From Clostridium moniliforme (GTDB taxonomy: Bacteria; Bacillota; Clostridia; Clostridiales; Clostridiaceae), in assembly GCF_017873235.1 (NCBI RefSeq), contig NZ_JAGGJZ010000002.1, positions 248,001 to 312,000 on the forward strand: 64,000 nucleotides of DNA, read 5' to 3'. Positions within the stretch are counted from its first letter, which is position 1. Every line of letters starts with the position of its first letter. Below are positions 7,600-18,500 of the stretch, one piece after another. Position numbers and translations under genes: made by a program. The notes under the pieces were generated by a model. It searched no databases. It saw nothing but the letters and a program-made list of their open reading frames with translations, and was not told the DNA's origin.

Positions 7600-8982
7600 A
7601 TGAGAAAAAAGAATAGAAATAGAAAAATTATGATAGGATTTATAGTTTCTTTTTGTATTTTAACTGTCATATATTTTGGTATGTCCATATATTTTAAAAG
7701 TCATTTTTATTTTGGAACAAAAATAAATTCTATTAGTGTGTCTGGTAAAACTGTGGAAGAGGCAAAAAATAAGATATTATCAGAAGCGAATTTGTACAAG
7801 CTTGAATTAGAAGGTAGAGAAGATATGAAAGGAGAAATTAATGCTTTTAATATTGATTTAAAATATAATTTAAATGATGAACTTTATAAAATAAAGGATA
7901 ATGAAAATCCCTTTGCTTGGATAATTAAAATTTTTACTCCAAAGAATTATAATCTATCTAATATAGTTTCTTATAATGAAAATTTACTGAAAAAATCATT
8001 AAACAATCTAAGTTTTTTTAATGAAGATAATATAGTTAAGCCAAAGGAGCCTAAATTTAATTACAATAATAAAAGTTATGAAATTATAGATGAAGTATCA
8101 GGAAATAAAGTAAATAAAGAAATTTTATATAAAAATGTATCTAATGCAATTATAAATGGTGATAAAAAAATAAATTTAGAAGAAATTAATTGTTATGATT
8201 CTCCAAAATATAAAGCAGATTCAGATGAGGCTAAGAAAACAAAAGAAAATCTTGATAAATATGTATCAACGGTAGTTACTTATACATTTCCAAAAGGAAA
8301 AGAAACTATAGATGGTGATGTAATAAATAAATGGATTAAAGTTGATAAAAGTTTAAAGATAAGTTTTGATAAAGATAAAGTTAAAGAATATGTAGATTCT
8401 CTTGCAAAAAAACATAATACTTTTGGAAAACCTAGAGATTTTAAAACTTCACTAGGCTCAACTATACAAGTTAGTGGAGGAAACTATGGTTTTGCAATTG
8501 ATACTTCAGAAGAAGTTAAAGACTTAATAGAAAATATAAAAAAAGGTGAATCTATAACTAAAGAACCTAATTATCTACAAACAGCTCTATCAACTAATGC
8601 TAATGATATTGGAGATACTTATGTAGAAATAAATTTAACTAAACAACATATGTGGTTTTATAAAAATGGTAAGCTTATGACTGATGGTCCAATAGTTACA
8701 GGAGATATAAGTAAAAATTATGGAACTCCAGCTGGAGTTTATAGATTAACTTATAAACAAAAAAATGCAATATTAAGAGGTGAAAATTATGCAACTCCTG
8801 TTACATTTTGGATGCCATTTAATGGAGGAATAGGAATTCATGATGCTACATGGAGAAGAAGTTTTGGAGGCAATATTTATAAAACAAATGGATCTCACGG
8901 TTGTATAAATACTCCATATAATGTAGCACAAATAATATTTAATAATATTCAAGATGGAACTCCTGTAATTTGTTATTTTTAG
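7600..8982 (+). CDS. membrane-anchored L,D-transpeptidase (YkuD) with PG-binding domain
   Basis: Cell-wall enzyme that forms 3-3 cross-links or attaches groups to peptidoglycan stems. From ATG 7600 (ribosome site GGGGGA at 7585-7590) it has 460 residues; the frame is open from GTG 7546 but that start lacks a ribosome site. Basic N-terminus RKKNRNRK is followed by one membrane helix (IGFIVSFCILTVIYFG). The middle contains a peptidoglycan-binding YkuD-associated domain, probably duplicated. The C-terminal catalytic domain runs from DTYVEINLTKQHMWFY to the end and has the signature HGCINTP with the nucleophilic Cys, preceded by IGIHDATW. It stands alone with a terminator after it. Confidence 0.9.
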   Translation: MRKKNRNRKIMIGFIVSFCILTVIYFGMSIYFKSHFYFGTKINSISVSGKTVEEAKNKILSEANLYKLELEGREDMKGEINAFNIDLKYNLNDELYKIKDNENPFAWIIKIFTPKNYNLSNIVSYNENLLKKSLNNLSFFNEDNIVKPKEPKFNYNNKSYEIIDEVSGNKVNKEILYKNVSNAIINGDKKINLEEINCYDSPKYKADSDEAKKTKENLDKYVSTVVTYTFPKGKETIDGDVINKWIKVDKSLKISFDKDKVKEYVDSLAKKHNTFGKPRDFKTSLGSTIQVSGGNYGFAIDTSEEVKDLIENIKKGESITKEPNYLQTALSTNANDIGDTYVEINLTKQHMWFYKNGKLMTDGPIVTGDISKNYGTPAGVYRLTYKQKNAILRGENYATPVTFWMPFNGGIGIHDATWRRSFGGNIYKTNGSHGCINTPYNVAQIIFNNIQDGTPVICYF

Positions 8983-9003
8983 TTTGTATAAAATTATTAA
9001 AAT

Positions 9004-9045
9004 AAAAAGGCTTTACTTAAAATATAAAGTAAGGCCTTTTATTTT
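9004..9045. terminator. bidirectional terminator
   Basis: AAAAGGC-TTACTT arms with one G-T pair are flanked by A-runs and T-runs. It serves the L,D-transpeptidase gene on the plus strand and the convergent 51-residue gene on the minus strand. Confidence 0.8.
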
Positions 9046-9047
9046 GA

Positions 9048-9203
9048 TTAATTTATATGTTGACTTTGAAAACCTTCACGTTTAACTGAATGTTTTTTAT
9101 TAGTTCTATTATGATTTTTTCCTTCTTCACTAGTTATAGGAGTTTGATAATTACATTTTTCCATTCTAGAACTTTTATTATCTGGCTGACTATCCTTTGT
9201 CAT
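9048..9203 (-). CDS. 51-residue basic hydrophilic protein, unknown
   Basis: A short gene with a near-perfect ribosome site (GGAGGTG, 6-7 bases before ATG at 9203). It encodes 51 residues rich in Lys, Asn, Gln, Ser and His with one Cys, and has no membrane or signal segment (starts MTKDSQPDNKSS, ends GFQSQHIN). The composition suggests a disordered protein; small acid-soluble or spore-associated proteins of Clostridia can look like this, but no family was recognised. A hairpin-forming repeat lies just upstream in its leader, and a bidirectional terminator follows the stop at once. Confidence 0.6.
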   Translation of the reverse strand: MTKDSQPDNKSSRMEKCNYQTPITSEEGKNHNRTNKKHSVKREGFQSQHIN

Positions 9204-9215
9204 CTTTTCACCTCC

Positions 9216-9234
9216 ACTAAGTATTAAACTTAGT
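9216..9234. promoter_or_regulatory. inverted repeat next to the ribosome site of the 51-residue gene
   Basis: ACTAAGT-N5-ACTTAGT is a perfect 7-base dyad that ends 2 bases from the GGAGG of the minus-strand gene. As RNA it would form a hairpin beside the ribosome site; as DNA it could be an operator. Confidence 0.4.
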
Positions 9235-9274
9235 ATTTCTAGAAAAGAATAAAAAAATACATTATAAAATAATA

Positions 9275-9823
9275 TTAGTCATTAATTTTATTTATTAAGA
9301 AAGCTACATTTTCAGAGAATCTTTCAACAGTAGAAATGCCCTCTTCATCTTCTAAAGCAGTTCCTTCCTTTCCAGCAAATACAATATTCCAATAAGTTGA
9401 ACCTGGAACTATCATATCATTTGTAAGATAGAACATCATCATTTCTTCAATAGATGATGTAAGTCCTCCACGTCTAGCAACTGCTATTGGTCCTCCAACC
9501 ATTCTTGACAAGAACCTTCCATTATCTTTAGATGCCATTGCTATTCTTTGAAGTGCAACCATAAGTTCGCCTCTTACAGTTCCCCAGTATACAGGACCTC
9601 CAACTATAAGTCCTTGTGCATTTTTAATTTTTTCAATTATTTCATCAAATCCATCAGTAGATTTATCACTATTACTCATACAATCTTTTACATCTAATCC
9701 TGCTATAGAAACAACTTCTGCTTCTACTCCATTTTTTCTTATAACATCTGCACATCTTTTTAGAGTTGTTACAGTATTTCCATTAGCATTTGGACTTCCA
9801 CTTAATAATATTACCTTTTTCAT
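9275..9823 (-). CDS. NADPH-dependent FMN reductase-like flavoprotein
   Basis: A 182-residue cytoplasmic flavodoxin-fold oxidoreductase. The N-terminal FMN phosphate loop is LLSGSPNANGNT (residues 6-17), and GGPVYWGTVRGEL (about 75-87) is the second flavin-contacting loop. Relatives in Clostridia include iron-sulfur flavoproteins, but the compact Cys cluster (CxxCxxC) of those proteins is absent here. Only a single Cys occurs at that place (VKDCMSNSDK), so it is probably a plain NAD(P)H-flavin or quinone/nitro reductase. Ribosome site AAGGTGA precedes the start. Monocistronic; substrate unknown. Confidence 0.82.
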   Translation of the reverse strand: MKKVILLSGSPNANGNTVTTLKRCADVIRKNGVEAEVVSIAGLDVKDCMSNSDKSTDGFDEIIEKIKNAQGLIVGGPVYWGTVRGELMVALQRIAMASKDNGRFLSRMVGGPIAVARRGGLTSSIEEMMMFYLTNDMIVPGSTYWNIVFAGKEGTALEDEEGISTVERFSENVAFLINKIND

Positions 9824-10137
9824 TTTAACATCACCTTAATTATTAATATTTGCAAATTTTTCTATATTTAAATGGTAATCCTTTAAAATTTTTATGTCAA
9901 TAATTAAAGGTTAATGTTTAAGTAAGTAATTATTTTATATTTTTTATTAAAAATCAGAATCAATTTTTTCTTTTAATCCTTTTTGATTTTTAATCTTAAA
10001 TTAGTTTTTATATAATTACATCAAAAATTAAATTTTTATAAAATATATGCTATAATTAACAAAGATAGAAATATAAATAAAATTACCAATAATGGTAAAA
10101 ATAAATGTGTCATTTGAAGTAAAATAAGAGGTGAAAA
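9824..10137. promoter_or_regulatory. divergent promoter region of flavoprotein and AI-2E permease genes
   Basis: A 314-base AT-rich gap between divergent genes. For the plus-strand gene there is an extended -10 box TGCTATAAT (10048-10056). A dyad TTACC-AATAAT-GGTAA (10083-10098) lies downstream of it in the probable 5' leader and could be an operator or small hairpin. No further genes are seen. Confidence 0.45.
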
Positions 10138-11301
10138 ATGAAGATCGATTGGAACAAAAAATATAATACAATAGCTGTTTATGCATTTATTGTAATTTGT
10201 GCAAGTATTGTTTTTTATTTAGCAATATCACAAATGGGTTCTTTAATGAGCAAAATAGGAAATGTAATATCTATACTTAAGCCATTTATTTTAGGATTTG
10301 CTATGGCTTATATTTTAAATTTTGTTTTAAAGTTTTATGAAAATAAAGTATTTGAAACAAAAACTTTTAAAAAGATTAAGATGAAATCAAAAAGGGGCTT
10401 AGGATTATTATTTACATATGTTACTGCCTTTGTATTTATTGGACTGTTTATACAATTTGTACTTCCACAATTAATTGATAGTATTGTTGGACTTGTTAAT
10501 GATGTACCAGTATATATAAAAGATGCAAATAATTTTATTAATGAAACAATAGGTAATCTTGATATACCAGAGCATTATTTAACTTTAATAAATGAAAGAT
10601 TTAATGGCTTAATAGATTATATTATAAAGACTTCAACAAATTTAATTCCTATGTTTGGATCAATTTTAACTGCGTTTTTATCAAGTATTTGGAATATAAT
10701 ATTAGGACTTATAGTATCTATTTACCTTTTAATAGAAAAGGAAAAGTTTTTTGCTTTAAATAAAAAAATGACTTATGCAATTTTACCTAGAAATGTAGCA
10801 GATAAAACTATAGAGTTAACTCATAGAAGCAATGATACTTTTGGTAAATTTTTAATTGGTAAAATATTAGATTCATTTATTATTGGTATAATAACTTTTT
10901 TAACATTAACAGTTGTTAAAATGCCATATTCACTTTTATTATCAGTAATAATAGGTATAACAAACATAATTCCTTTCTTTGGACCATTTATTGGAGCAAT
11001 ACCATCAGTTATAATAGTTTTATTTGTTTCACCAGTTAAAGCATTTTGGCTTATAATTATAATATTTATAATTCAACAAATAGATGGAAATATTATAGGA
11101 CCTAAAATACTTGGAGACTCAATTGGTATATCAGCTTTCTGGATTTTATTTTCAATATTAGTAGCTGGAAAGTTCCTTGGAGTAGTAGGAATGATTATAG
11201 GAGTTCCTTTATTTGCAATTATTTATTCTATAATTAAAGAAATTATAGAGGGTAAATTAAAGAAAAAAGGATTAAAATTTGAAACTAAGGACTATATGTA
11301 A
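10138..11301 (+). CDS. AI-2E family (UPF0118/PerM) membrane permease
   Basis: An integral membrane protein of 387 residues, the normal family length. Hydrophobic segments cluster at 13-32, 40-60, 85-110 and 170-195, then in the conserved C-terminal half. The family signature is visible there: IIGITNIIPFFGPFIGAIPS, then QQIDGNIIGPKILGDSIGIS and FLGVVGMIIGVPLFAI. Members are exporters of ill-defined substrate (AI-2 in E. coli TqsA; Na/H antiport in some Firmicutes), so the annotation is by family only. The start follows AAGAGGTG. Two terminators in tandem follow the gene. Confidence 0.88.
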   Translation: MKIDWNKKYNTIAVYAFIVICASIVFYLAISQMGSLMSKIGNVISILKPFILGFAMAYILNFVLKFYENKVFETKTFKKIKMKSKRGLGLLFTYVTAFVFIGLFIQFVLPQLIDSIVGLVNDVPVYIKDANNFINETIGNLDIPEHYLTLINERFNGLIDYIIKTSTNLIPMFGSILTAFLSSIWNIILGLIVSIYLLIEKEKFFALNKKMTYAILPRNVADKTIELTHRSNDTFGKFLIGKILDSFIIGIITFLTLTVVKMPYSLLLSVIIGITNIIPFFGPFIGAIPSVIIVLFVSPVKAFWLIIIIFIIQQIDGNIIGPKILGDSIGISAFWILFSILVAGKFLGVVGMIIGVPLFAIIYSIIKEIIEGKLKKKGLKFETKDYM

Positions 11302-11349
11302 ATATTATATTAGTCTAATAATAAATTAATAGATTAAATTAAAATATAA

Positions 11350-11382
11350 AAAGTTACTACTAAAAAATGTAGTGACTTTTTT
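11350..11382 (+). terminator. first terminator after AI-2E permease
   Basis: AAAGTTACTAC pairs with GTAGTGACTTT (one G-T pair), followed by six Ts. Confidence 0.85.
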
Positions 11383-11447
11383 ATATTTATTTTTATATTA
11401 TAAATTAATATAATTATTATTTAATTTTATATAATATTATTTTGCTA

Positions 11448-11488
11448 AAAGACTGTTTAAGAAATAAAATATATCTTAAACAGTTTTT
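11448..11488 (+). terminator. second, separate terminator hairpin
   Basis: The perfect 11-base arms ACTGTTTAAGA and TCTTAAACAGT are followed by five Ts, about 65 bases after the first terminator with no gene between. It is a back-up terminator or the 3' end of a short RNA. Confidence 0.7.
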
Positions 11489-11598
11489 AAATTAATTGCA
11501 ATTTTTGCAAAAAACATTAGAAAAAATTATATTCATTGTGTAAAATATTAAGTAAATATTTATTTAAAATATAGTTTAAAGAGGGAGGAGATTAGATA

Positions 11599-13326
11599 AT
11601 GAAATTAATTTTAAATTATTTAAAAAGATATAAAGCATTAATTGCACTAGATATTCTGTCGGTATTTGGATTTGCATTAGTTGAACTTGGAATACCAACA
11701 ATAATAGCAAAAGTTATTGATGTTGGGATAGTTCATAATGATGTTTCCTACATTAAAAAGATGGGAACTGTAATTATAATAATTTCTATAATAGGTGTTC
11801 TTGGAACTATATTACTTGGATATTGTTCTGCTAAAATTTCTACAAGTATGACTAGGGATATTAGAAATGATATATTTGAGAAGTCACAGGAATTTTCACA
11901 TAGTGAATATGATAAATTTGGAATATCCTCTATGATTACTAGAACAACAAATGATGCTTTTCAACTACAACAGTTTGTAAATACAATTTTAAGAGTAGCA
12001 TTTATAACACCAGTAATGTTTACTATAAGCTTAGTTATGATAATAAAAACAAGCTTACCACTATCTTTAGTTTTGGCTATAACAATTCCATTTATAGTAT
12101 TGGGAGTAATAATTGTAGCTAAAATATCTCATCCAATGTCAATTAGTCAACAAAAGAGTTTAGATAAATTAAATCGTATATCTAGGGAAAATCTAACTGG
12201 AATTAGGGTTATTAGAGCTTTTGGTAATGATAATCATGAAGCAGAAAGATTTAAAGATACTAATGAAAGTTATACAAATATTTCTAAAAAGTTAAACAAA
12301 CTTATGTTAATTACTCAACCTACTTTTTTCTTATTATTAAATCTAGCTATAATTGCAATTTTTTGGATTTCAAGTAAAATGATAAATTCAGGAACATTAG
12401 AAGTTGGTCAATTAGTTGCATTTATAGAATATTTATTTCATGCAATGTTTTCTATTATGTTATTTTCTTTAGTTTTTGTAATGTATCCAAGAGCAGAGGT
12501 TTCAGCTAGCAGAATTCAAGAGTTATTAGATGAAAAACCTCTTATTAAGAATCCTAAAAATGGAGTAAAAGATACAAAGGAAAAAGGATGTATAGAGTTT
12601 GATAATGTTACTTTTACTTATCCTTATGGAGAGGAAGCTGTACTTAAAAATATTTCTTTTAAAGCTAAAAAGGGAGAAACAATAGCATTTATAGGAAGTA
12701 CTGGTAGTGGAAAAAGTACATTAATTAATTTAATTCCAAGATTTTATGATGTTACAGAAGGTAGTATTAAAATAGATGGGGTAGATGTTAGAGATTATGA
12801 TTTAAAAGCTTTAAGAAAAAAAATCGGATTTATACCTCAAAAGACATTACTATTTACAGGAAGTATAGGAGAAAATATTAAATTTGGTAAGAAGAATGCT
12901 AAGACAGGAGAAGTTGAATACTCAGCTAAGGTTGCTGAGGCTTATGAATTTATTTCAAGGAAACCTCATAAATTTGATGAAGAGATAAGTGAAGGTGGAT
13001 CAAATGTTTCTGGTGGTCAAAAACAAAGATTATCTATAGCAAGGGCAGTAGTTAGAAAACCAGAAATATATATTTTTGATGATAGTTTTTCAGCCTTAGA
13101 TTTTAAAACAGATGCAATGGTTAGAGAAAAATTAAAGGCAGAAACAAAGGAATCAGTAGTTTTAATAGTTGCACAAAGAATTAGTTCAATTTTAAATGCA
13201 GATAAAATTATAGTTCTTAATGAAGGTGAAGTTATAGGAATTGGTACTCATAAAGAGTTACTTAAAAATTGTAATATTTATTATGAAATTGCTACATCTC
13301 AACTTACAAAGGAGGAATTAGCATAA
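11599..13326 (+). CDS. ABC exporter half-transporter, degenerate-site subunit
   Basis: A membrane-fused ABC exporter of 575 residues: six-helix domain (about 1-310) and ATPase (about 330-575). Walker A GSTGSGKST is at 366-374, signature VSGGQKQR is intact, and Walker B is IYIFDD with D495 where the catalytic Glu should be. The next gene overlaps the stop by one base (TAATG), so the two form a heterodimer like BmrCD or TM287/288. Here the Walker B Asp and the partner's variant signature fall in the same composite ATP site, which is thus the non-hydrolysing one. Likely exports drugs, lipids or peptides. Start set by GAGGGAGGAG. Confidence 0.9.
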   Translation: MKLILNYLKRYKALIALDILSVFGFALVELGIPTIIAKVIDVGIVHNDVSYIKKMGTVIIIISIIGVLGTILLGYCSAKISTSMTRDIRNDIFEKSQEFSHSEYDKFGISSMITRTTNDAFQLQQFVNTILRVAFITPVMFTISLVMIIKTSLPLSLVLAITIPFIVLGVIIVAKISHPMSISQQKSLDKLNRISRENLTGIRVIRAFGNDNHEAERFKDTNESYTNISKKLNKLMLITQPTFFLLLNLAIIAIFWISSKMINSGTLEVGQLVAFIEYLFHAMFSIMLFSLVFVMYPRAEVSASRIQELLDEKPLIKNPKNGVKDTKEKGCIEFDNVTFTYPYGEEAVLKNISFKAKKGETIAFIGSTGSGKSTLINLIPRFYDVTEGSIKIDGVDVRDYDLKALRKKIGFIPQKTLLFTGSIGENIKFGKKNAKTGEVEYSAKVAEAYEFISRKPHKFDEEISEGGSNVSGGQKQRLSIARAVVRKPEIYIFDDSFSALDFKTDAMVREKLKAETKESVVLIVAQRISSILNADKIIVLNEGEVIGIGTHKELLKNCNIYYEIATSQLTKEELA

Positions 13327-15122
13327 TGAATAGATTTGAAAAAATAAAAACTAATTTAAAAAAGTTTTCTCCTTATGTAAAAAAATATAAAAGAGGATTT
13401 TTATCTGCTATTTTATTTATAGTTATAGCAGCTATAATAAGTGCAATTTCTCCAAAGGTTGAAGGTCTTATAATTACTAGACTTACAGATGATGTAATTG
13501 AAATAGCAAAAGGAATACCTGGAGTTAGTGTAAATTTTAATTATATTTTTAAAATACTTGTTATATTAGCTTGCTTTTATATTTCATATACACTTTTCAC
13601 ATATGCTGCAACATTTTTATTAACAAATGCAATTCAAAATACTATGAGAGATTTAAGAAATGCTGTTCAAAATAAAATTAGAAAACTTCCTATAAGTTAT
13701 TTTGATAGCAACAGTTATGGGGATGTATTAAGTAGAATCTCTAATGATGTTGATACAATTTCTAATGCATTTCAACAAAGTTTTAGCCAAGTAATTAATT
13801 CTATATTAGCTGTTGTGCTTGCAGTTTCAATGATGTTTACAATTAATATAACTATGACACTTATAGCAATACTTATAATTCCTATAAGTTATTTTGTTTC
13901 AAAATTTATTGTAAATAAATCACAAAAATTATTTGAAGGACAGCAAAATGCTTTAGGTAAATTAAATGGTAAAGTTCAAGAAATGTATACTGGATTTAAT
14001 GAAATAAAGTTATATGGAAAAGAAGAAGATTCAATAAGAGAGTTTAAAGAAATTAATAATGAACTTTGTAATAATGGATTTAAGGCGCAGTTTGTATCTA
14101 GTATGATGTCTCCTTTAGTTTCCCTTGTAACATATTTAGGAATAGCAGTTATGGCAATTATAGGACCTATATATGCTATAAAGGGAATAATTACAGTTGG
14201 TAATCTTCAAGCTTTTATTAGATATATATGGCAAATAAATCAACCTTTATCTCAAATAACTCAGTTATCTTCAAGTATACAGGCAGCCTTTGCAGCAATA
14301 GAGCGTGTATTTGAAATATTAGATGAAAAGGAAGAGAGTAAGGATCCAGAGCATCCAATTAAAATAAAAAAATTACGTGGAGATGTTACATTTGAACATG
14401 TTAACTTTGGATATAATGATGATAAAATTCTTATAGAAGATTTAAATGCAGAAATTAAAAGTGGGAAAATGGTTGCAATTGTTGGACCAACTGGAGCTGG
14501 TAAAACAACCTTAATTAATTTATTAATGAGATTTTATGATGTTAAAGGTGGAGCTATAAAGATAGATGGAATAGATATTAGGGATATGAAACGTGAAGAT
14601 TTACGTTCAATGTTTGGAATGGTTCTTCAAGATACATGGTTATTTAATGGAACAATTTATGAAAATATTGAATATGGTAGATTTGGAGCATCAAAAGAAG
14701 AAATTATTAAAGCCGCTAAAATAGCAAATGTACATCACTTTATTAAAACTCTTCCAGATGGTTATAATATGTTCTTAAATGAAGAAGCATCAAATATATC
14801 ACAAGGAGAAAAACAATTATTAACTATAGCAAGAGCAATAATATCAAATCCTTCTATTCTTATATTAGATGAGGCAACTAGTTCTGTTGATACTAGACTT
14901 GAAATATTACTTCAAAAAGCTATGGAAAATATAATGAAAGGAAGAACAAGTTTTGTTATAGCTCATAGACTTTCAACAATTCGTAGTGCCGATTTAATCT
15001 TAGTTATGAATGAAGGTAGTATTATAGAGCAAGGAAATCATGAAGAACTTATGGAAAAGGATGGCTTTTATGCAAAACTTTATAATAGTCAATTTTCAGA
15101 TATAGAAGAAAATATCAATTAA
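13326..15122 (+). CDS. ABC exporter half-transporter, catalytic subunit
   Basis: Partner of the previous gene, 598 residues, with six N-terminal helices (about 20-330) and ATPase (about 350-598). Walker A GPTGAGKTT is canonical and Walker B ILILDEATSSVD keeps the catalytic Glu, with H-loop VIAHRLS. Its signature is ISQGEKQ rather than LSGGQ, which completes the degenerate site together with the partner's altered Walker B. The ribosome site AAGGAGG lies inside the end of the upstream gene and the start overlaps its stop, indicating coupled translation. A terminator follows 46 bases downstream. Substrate unknown. Confidence 0.9.
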   Translation: MNRFEKIKTNLKKFSPYVKKYKRGFLSAILFIVIAAIISAISPKVEGLIITRLTDDVIEIAKGIPGVSVNFNYIFKILVILACFYISYTLFTYAATFLLTNAIQNTMRDLRNAVQNKIRKLPISYFDSNSYGDVLSRISNDVDTISNAFQQSFSQVINSILAVVLAVSMMFTINITMTLIAILIIPISYFVSKFIVNKSQKLFEGQQNALGKLNGKVQEMYTGFNEIKLYGKEEDSIREFKEINNELCNNGFKAQFVSSMMSPLVSLVTYLGIAVMAIIGPIYAIKGIITVGNLQAFIRYIWQINQPLSQITQLSSSIQAAFAAIERVFEILDEKEESKDPEHPIKIKKLRGDVTFEHVNFGYNDDKILIEDLNAEIKSGKMVAIVGPTGAGKTTLINLLMRFYDVKGGAIKIDGIDIRDMKREDLRSMFGMVLQDTWLFNGTIYENIEYGRFGASKEEIIKAAKIANVHHFIKTLPDGYNMFLNEEASNISQGEKQLLTIARAIISNPSILILDEATSSVDTRLEILLQKAMENIMKGRTSFVIAHRLSTIRSADLILVMNEGSIIEQGNHEELMEKDGFYAKLYNSQFSDIEENIN

Positions 15123-15167
15123 TATTAACAATTAATTGATAAAGTAAAAAATAATTTTTGAAGTATT

Positions 15168-15197
15168 AAAAAGCTGTAGAGAAACTACAGCTTTTTT
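15168..15197 (+). terminator. terminator of the ABC exporter operon
   Basis: AAAAAGCTGTAG and CTACAGCTTTTTT form a perfect 12-base hairpin with a 5-base loop. Confidence 0.9.
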
Positions 15198-15535
15198 GTA
15201 TAAAAAATTATTAATAATATATTTACAGTAAATTATATTATTTATATGAAATATGATTATAAATTTAATTTTTAAATTAATAATTACTATAAAATAATAT
15301 AAATTTTTATAAATTATAATAGAATTACTTTGAAATTAAGTTATTTACATATAAATTACAATTAAAAGAACCAATACCTTATTAAAATATATTAAAAATT
15401 TATATATAAAATAATTAAATTATAAACTATTTTAATAAAGCTAAATTTAAAACTTATCTTTATTTTTAAAAAATTTCTCTAAAGTGATATATTTCTTTAT
15501 ATACCTAATAATAAAATGAAAAGGGGGTATTATAT
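15198..15535. other. 338-base AT-rich gap with no gene
   Basis: The stretch is extremely AT-rich with short A/T tracts and only a few stray start codons lacking ribosome sites. It must carry the promoter of the MMPL gene, but no convincing -35/-10 pair or inverted repeat stands out. The ribosome site AAAAGGGGG lies at its end. Confidence 0.6.
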
Positions 15536-18500
15536 ATGGAAGAAGGTAAAAGTAAGAAGAGATTAAAGAAATTCTTTAGCTTTATAACATTAATATTATG
15601 GTGTGTAGTAGTTTTAATATTATTATTTAATTCTCCGTCTCTTAGTAAGTTAGTTACTAAAAAAGGTGGAATACAATTACCAGACGACTATTCATCAAAA
15701 ATTTCTACTCTTTTAAAGGAGAATAATAAATTTAATAGTAATGATAGTTATATAGCTGTATTTCATTCTAATAATGGATTAAATGAAAGTGATAAAGAAA
15801 ATATTAAGAATACTATTGAAACCTTAAAAAAGGATAAATCAAGTATTTATATAAAGAGTGTAGTTGATAGTTTTGATACTCCACAGCTAAAATCTCAGTT
15901 AGTATCAGAAAATAATAAAACAATAATTGCACTAATTACAATAGATCCTAATGGGGCACAAACTAATACTATAAAGAAAGCAATAGATAGTAAATTAAAA
16001 ACACCAGGGGTTGAAACATATCTTACAGGAGAAAAATTAATAGAATCTGATGTTAATTTAGCAGCACAAAGTGGTCTTAATAAAACACAAAATATAACAG
16101 TTGCATTTATATTTATTGTATTAATAATATTATTTAGATCAATTGTAACCCCATTTATACCTTTATTAACTGTAGGTATTAGCTATCTTGCATCACAGTC
16201 AGTTGTATCAATTTTAGCTTTTAAATATAATTTTCCTCTTTCAAATTATACGCAAATATTTATGATTTGTATAATGTTTGGAATAGGAACAGATTATTCT
16301 ATTTTACTTTTAAATAGATTTAAAAGAGAACTTGCAAATGGAAAAGATAAATTTCAGGCTGTAAAGATTACATATAAAACAGCAGGTAAAACTGTATTAT
16401 CTAGTGCTACTCCTGTATTTGTAGTATTTGCTTCATTAAATTTTATAGGATTTAATTTATACAGAAGTGCAGTGGCTGTTGCTATAGGAATAGTATTTTT
16501 AATAATTGCATTATTTACAATATTTCCATCTGTTATGATGCTTCTTGGCAAAAATATTTTTTGGCCAGTTAGAAAGAAAATTTCAGTTGAAGAAAATAAG
16601 TTATGGGGAAAACTTGGAAGTTTTGCCTTTAGTAAGCCAGTACAAACTTTAATAATTATAGTAATAATTCTTATAGTCCCAATATTATTTAATAATTGGA
16701 ATGAATCATTTAATAATTTAAATGAAATAGGAGATAATTATTCATCTAAAAAAGGGTTTAATATTGTAGCAGATGATTTTGGAATAGGAAAAGCTTCACC
16801 TGTATCTATATATATTCAAAATGCGGATGACATGAAAAAGCCAGAATATATAGCACTAATAGAGAAAATATCAAACAACCTAAAAAATTCTAATAAAGAT
16901 GTTAATTCTGTTTTAAGTGTTACAAGACCAACAGGTGATAGACTAGATCAAATATACGTAAACAATCAAGCAGGAGATGTTTATAAAGGAATAAAAAAAG
17001 CAAATGGTGGATTAAATGAAATTAAAGATGGATTAAATAAAGCAGGAAATAAAATAGACAGTTCCAAATCAAAATTAAAGACTGCAGAAAAGGGAACAGA
17101 AACACTAGAAAATGGAACATTAAAAACTAAAAGTGGTGTAAATGAACTCCAAGATGCTTTAAAAGAATTAGAAAATAGCATTAATTTAGAACATAATGGT
17201 GCAACAGAATTAAAAGATGGAGTTGATAAGGCACAAAAGAAATTAAATAAATTAAAATTAAGTAAAAGTGAAATAGAAAGTGCTTATAATGATATAACTG
17301 GTAGGGTAAGCAATATATTAGATAAGGTAAATAAATTTAATAATATAGCTAATAGCTCAGGAATTGTAAATGTTGATAGCAGTCAATTTAAGGATGTTTT
17401 ATCATCAGTAAAAAAAGACTTAAATGCATATTTAGCAATGCATCCTGAAGCAGCTAAAGATAAAAATTTCAAAAAGTTTGTTAATGATATAAATACTTTA
17501 TCAAATAACACAAATAATATACAAGGAAAATTAAATAAAAATGTATTTGATCAAATAAAAGATTTAAATGGAGATATTGAATTTCTAAATAATTCAATGA
17601 AAGAATTAAATAATAAAAAGGATCAGATAATGAATGATTTAAATAAATTTAATTCAGGAATTTCACAAGTTGAAAGTGGATTAAATGCTTTAGATTCAGG
17701 ACTTGGTAAATCCTCAAAGGGTGGAGAAGAAATACTTGGAAAGGTACCTGAAATTTCAGATGCTTTATCTAAGATAGCAAATGGACAAGAACAGATAGAA
17801 GATGGGTTTAAAAAATTTTCAAGTGAAGTAAATGAATTATCAGAAGGATTAAAATCAGGTTCTAATGGTATAGAAGAAATACAAAATGGACTTAAATACG
17901 CTAATGGTTTTATTAATGATTGGTCTAATCTTTCTTATAATATTTCAGGAATATGTGTTCCAGTACAAATATTTAATAATAGTGAATTCCAACAATCATT
18001 AAATCAATATGTAAGTTCTAATGGTAAGCTTGCAGTTATTAATGTAATAACAGATAAGAATCCATACTCTAATGAAGCTGTAAATGAAATTCCACAGCTA
18101 GAAAGTGTTGTAAATGAAAGTATAAAAGGAACTAATTTAGAAAATGCAAATATTGGTGTTGGAGGAATTGCAAGTACAACTTATGAAACTAAAATGATGG
18201 CACAAAAAGATTATAATAAGGCATTGATTTTTGTAATAATTGGGGTATCAATAGCTTTAGTTATAATATTAAGATCTTTAGTAATGCCAATTTATTTAAT
18301 GGTATCACTTATATTAACTTATTTTACATCATTAAGTATAATACAATTTGTTGTAGAAAAAATAATGGGCTATCCAGGAATATCATGGATAACATCTTTC
18401 TTTGGATTTGTTGTCCTTATGGCTCTTGGAATAGATTACTCAATATTTATAATGACAAGATTTAATCAAGATGATAATAGTGATATAAGAGAACGTATAA

